A DNA stretch of 50,101 nt, taken from positions 1 to 50,101 of the forward strand of contig CAZWVA010000014.1 in the NCBI GenBank assembly GCA_964636885.1. Direction: 5' to 3'. Positions 50,004 to 50,101 of this stretch are shown here, piece after piece; the stretch's first letter is position 1, and every line of letters starts with the position of its first letter. The position numbers were made by a program, and so were the translations under genes. Under the pieces are notes generated by a model. It was not told where the DNA came from, did not search any database, and saw only the letters and a list, made by a program, of their open reading frames with translations. Source of the stretch: CAZWVA01 sp964636885. Its GTDB lineage: Bacteria; Desulfobacterota_D; UBA1144; Nemesobacterales; CSP1-2.

Positions 50004-50101
50004 ATGGGTGACGAAGATATAAAAGAAAGAGACTATCTTGGTAGGTCGCTTCCGGCTCCCTCGACCTCTATGGAGAGGTACCTGGCCGAGATAAGCAACT
50101 A
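50004..50101 (+). CDS. Sigma-32-like RNA polymerase sigma factor, 5' part
   Basis: The first 32 codons of a gene cut by the window edge. After a charged lead (MGDEDIKERDYLGRS) the sequence reads SMERYLAEISN, which matches the opening of RpoH-type (heat-shock) and related group sigma factors that begin with a helix of the form xLxRYLxEIxxY. The GGAG at 49993-49996 and a strong promoter support the start. With so little sequence, another sigma-70 family member is possible. Confidence 0.6.
   Translation, partial: MGDEDIKERDYLGRSLPAPSTSMERYLAEISN

Noticed and set aside
1..50101. CRISPR array, phage module or insertion sequence
   Set aside because: No regularly spaced direct repeats, transposase, integrase or phage structural gene was seen.

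Overview
This window reads as a chromosomal segment of a Gram-negative bacterium. It has an outer-membrane beta-barrel porin with a signal peptide, a lipoprotein, a sigma-54-type promoter, and aerobic-type haem genes (oxygen-dependent protoporphyrinogen oxidase). Arg is mostly AGG/AGA and Ile often ATA. A CofE-type coenzyme F420 ligase, a split-type methylmalonyl-CoA mutase subunit and a HemD-HemE fusion fit an environmental, deltaproteobacteria-like or candidate-phylum lineage, but I cannot name the taxon from this sequence. No phage, insertion sequence, CRISPR array or rRNA is seen; most of the window is core metabolism.

Layout. 1-6400: 3' end of thioredoxin reductase, TerC membrane protein, a dienelactone-hydrolase lipoprotein, ClpA, a TPR protein, then a roughly 660-base stretch that may hold decayed coding sequence. 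6400-13000: bifunctional nuclease (DUF151) and MiaB; then an MFS transporter behind an operator-like palindrome, ammonium transporter amt behind a near-consensus sigma-54 promoter, and a porin. 13000-19800: a palindromic repeat, cofE, a UbiA-type prenyltransferase, a glycerophosphodiesterase, cysE, a cysteine desulfurase, a glutathione-transferase-like protein and argC. 19900-24400: gapA-pgk-fbaB facing fbp, a compact glycolysis/gluconeogenesis block. 24400-31300: sbcC-cvpA(-fbp), ispB, methylmalonyl-CoA mutase and rimI. 31400-32800: tRNA-Leu(CAA), a DUF6573-like gene, a small secreted protein, and a 56-residue polyacidic tryptophan-repeat microprotein with its own promoter and ribosome-binding site. 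33000-36400: capA-like gene and a translationally coupled phosphoribosyltransferase / alpha-beta hydrolase / PRPP-synthetase trio. 36500-43300: tRNA-Leu(TAA), tRNA-Cys(GCA) and a two-component cluster of one 1201-residue hybrid kinase, a receiver protein and a second PAS kinase whose GAF-PAS front end is broken. 43500-50101: hemDE-hemH-hemY haem operon, DUF4126 protein, SlyD-like prolyl isomerase, DUF309 protein and the start of a sigma-32-like factor.

The most unusual items are the polyacidic Trp-repeat microprotein at 32628-32798, whose two identical 15-residue repeats differ at nine codons only synonymously; a recurring arrangement in which sigma-70-like promoters lie within about 20 bases of ATG starts lacking a Shine-Dalgarno sequence (clpA, TPR gene, miaB, argC, ispB), suggesting leaderless mRNAs; the broken, mosaic histidine kinase; and the coupled PRPP-related trio.
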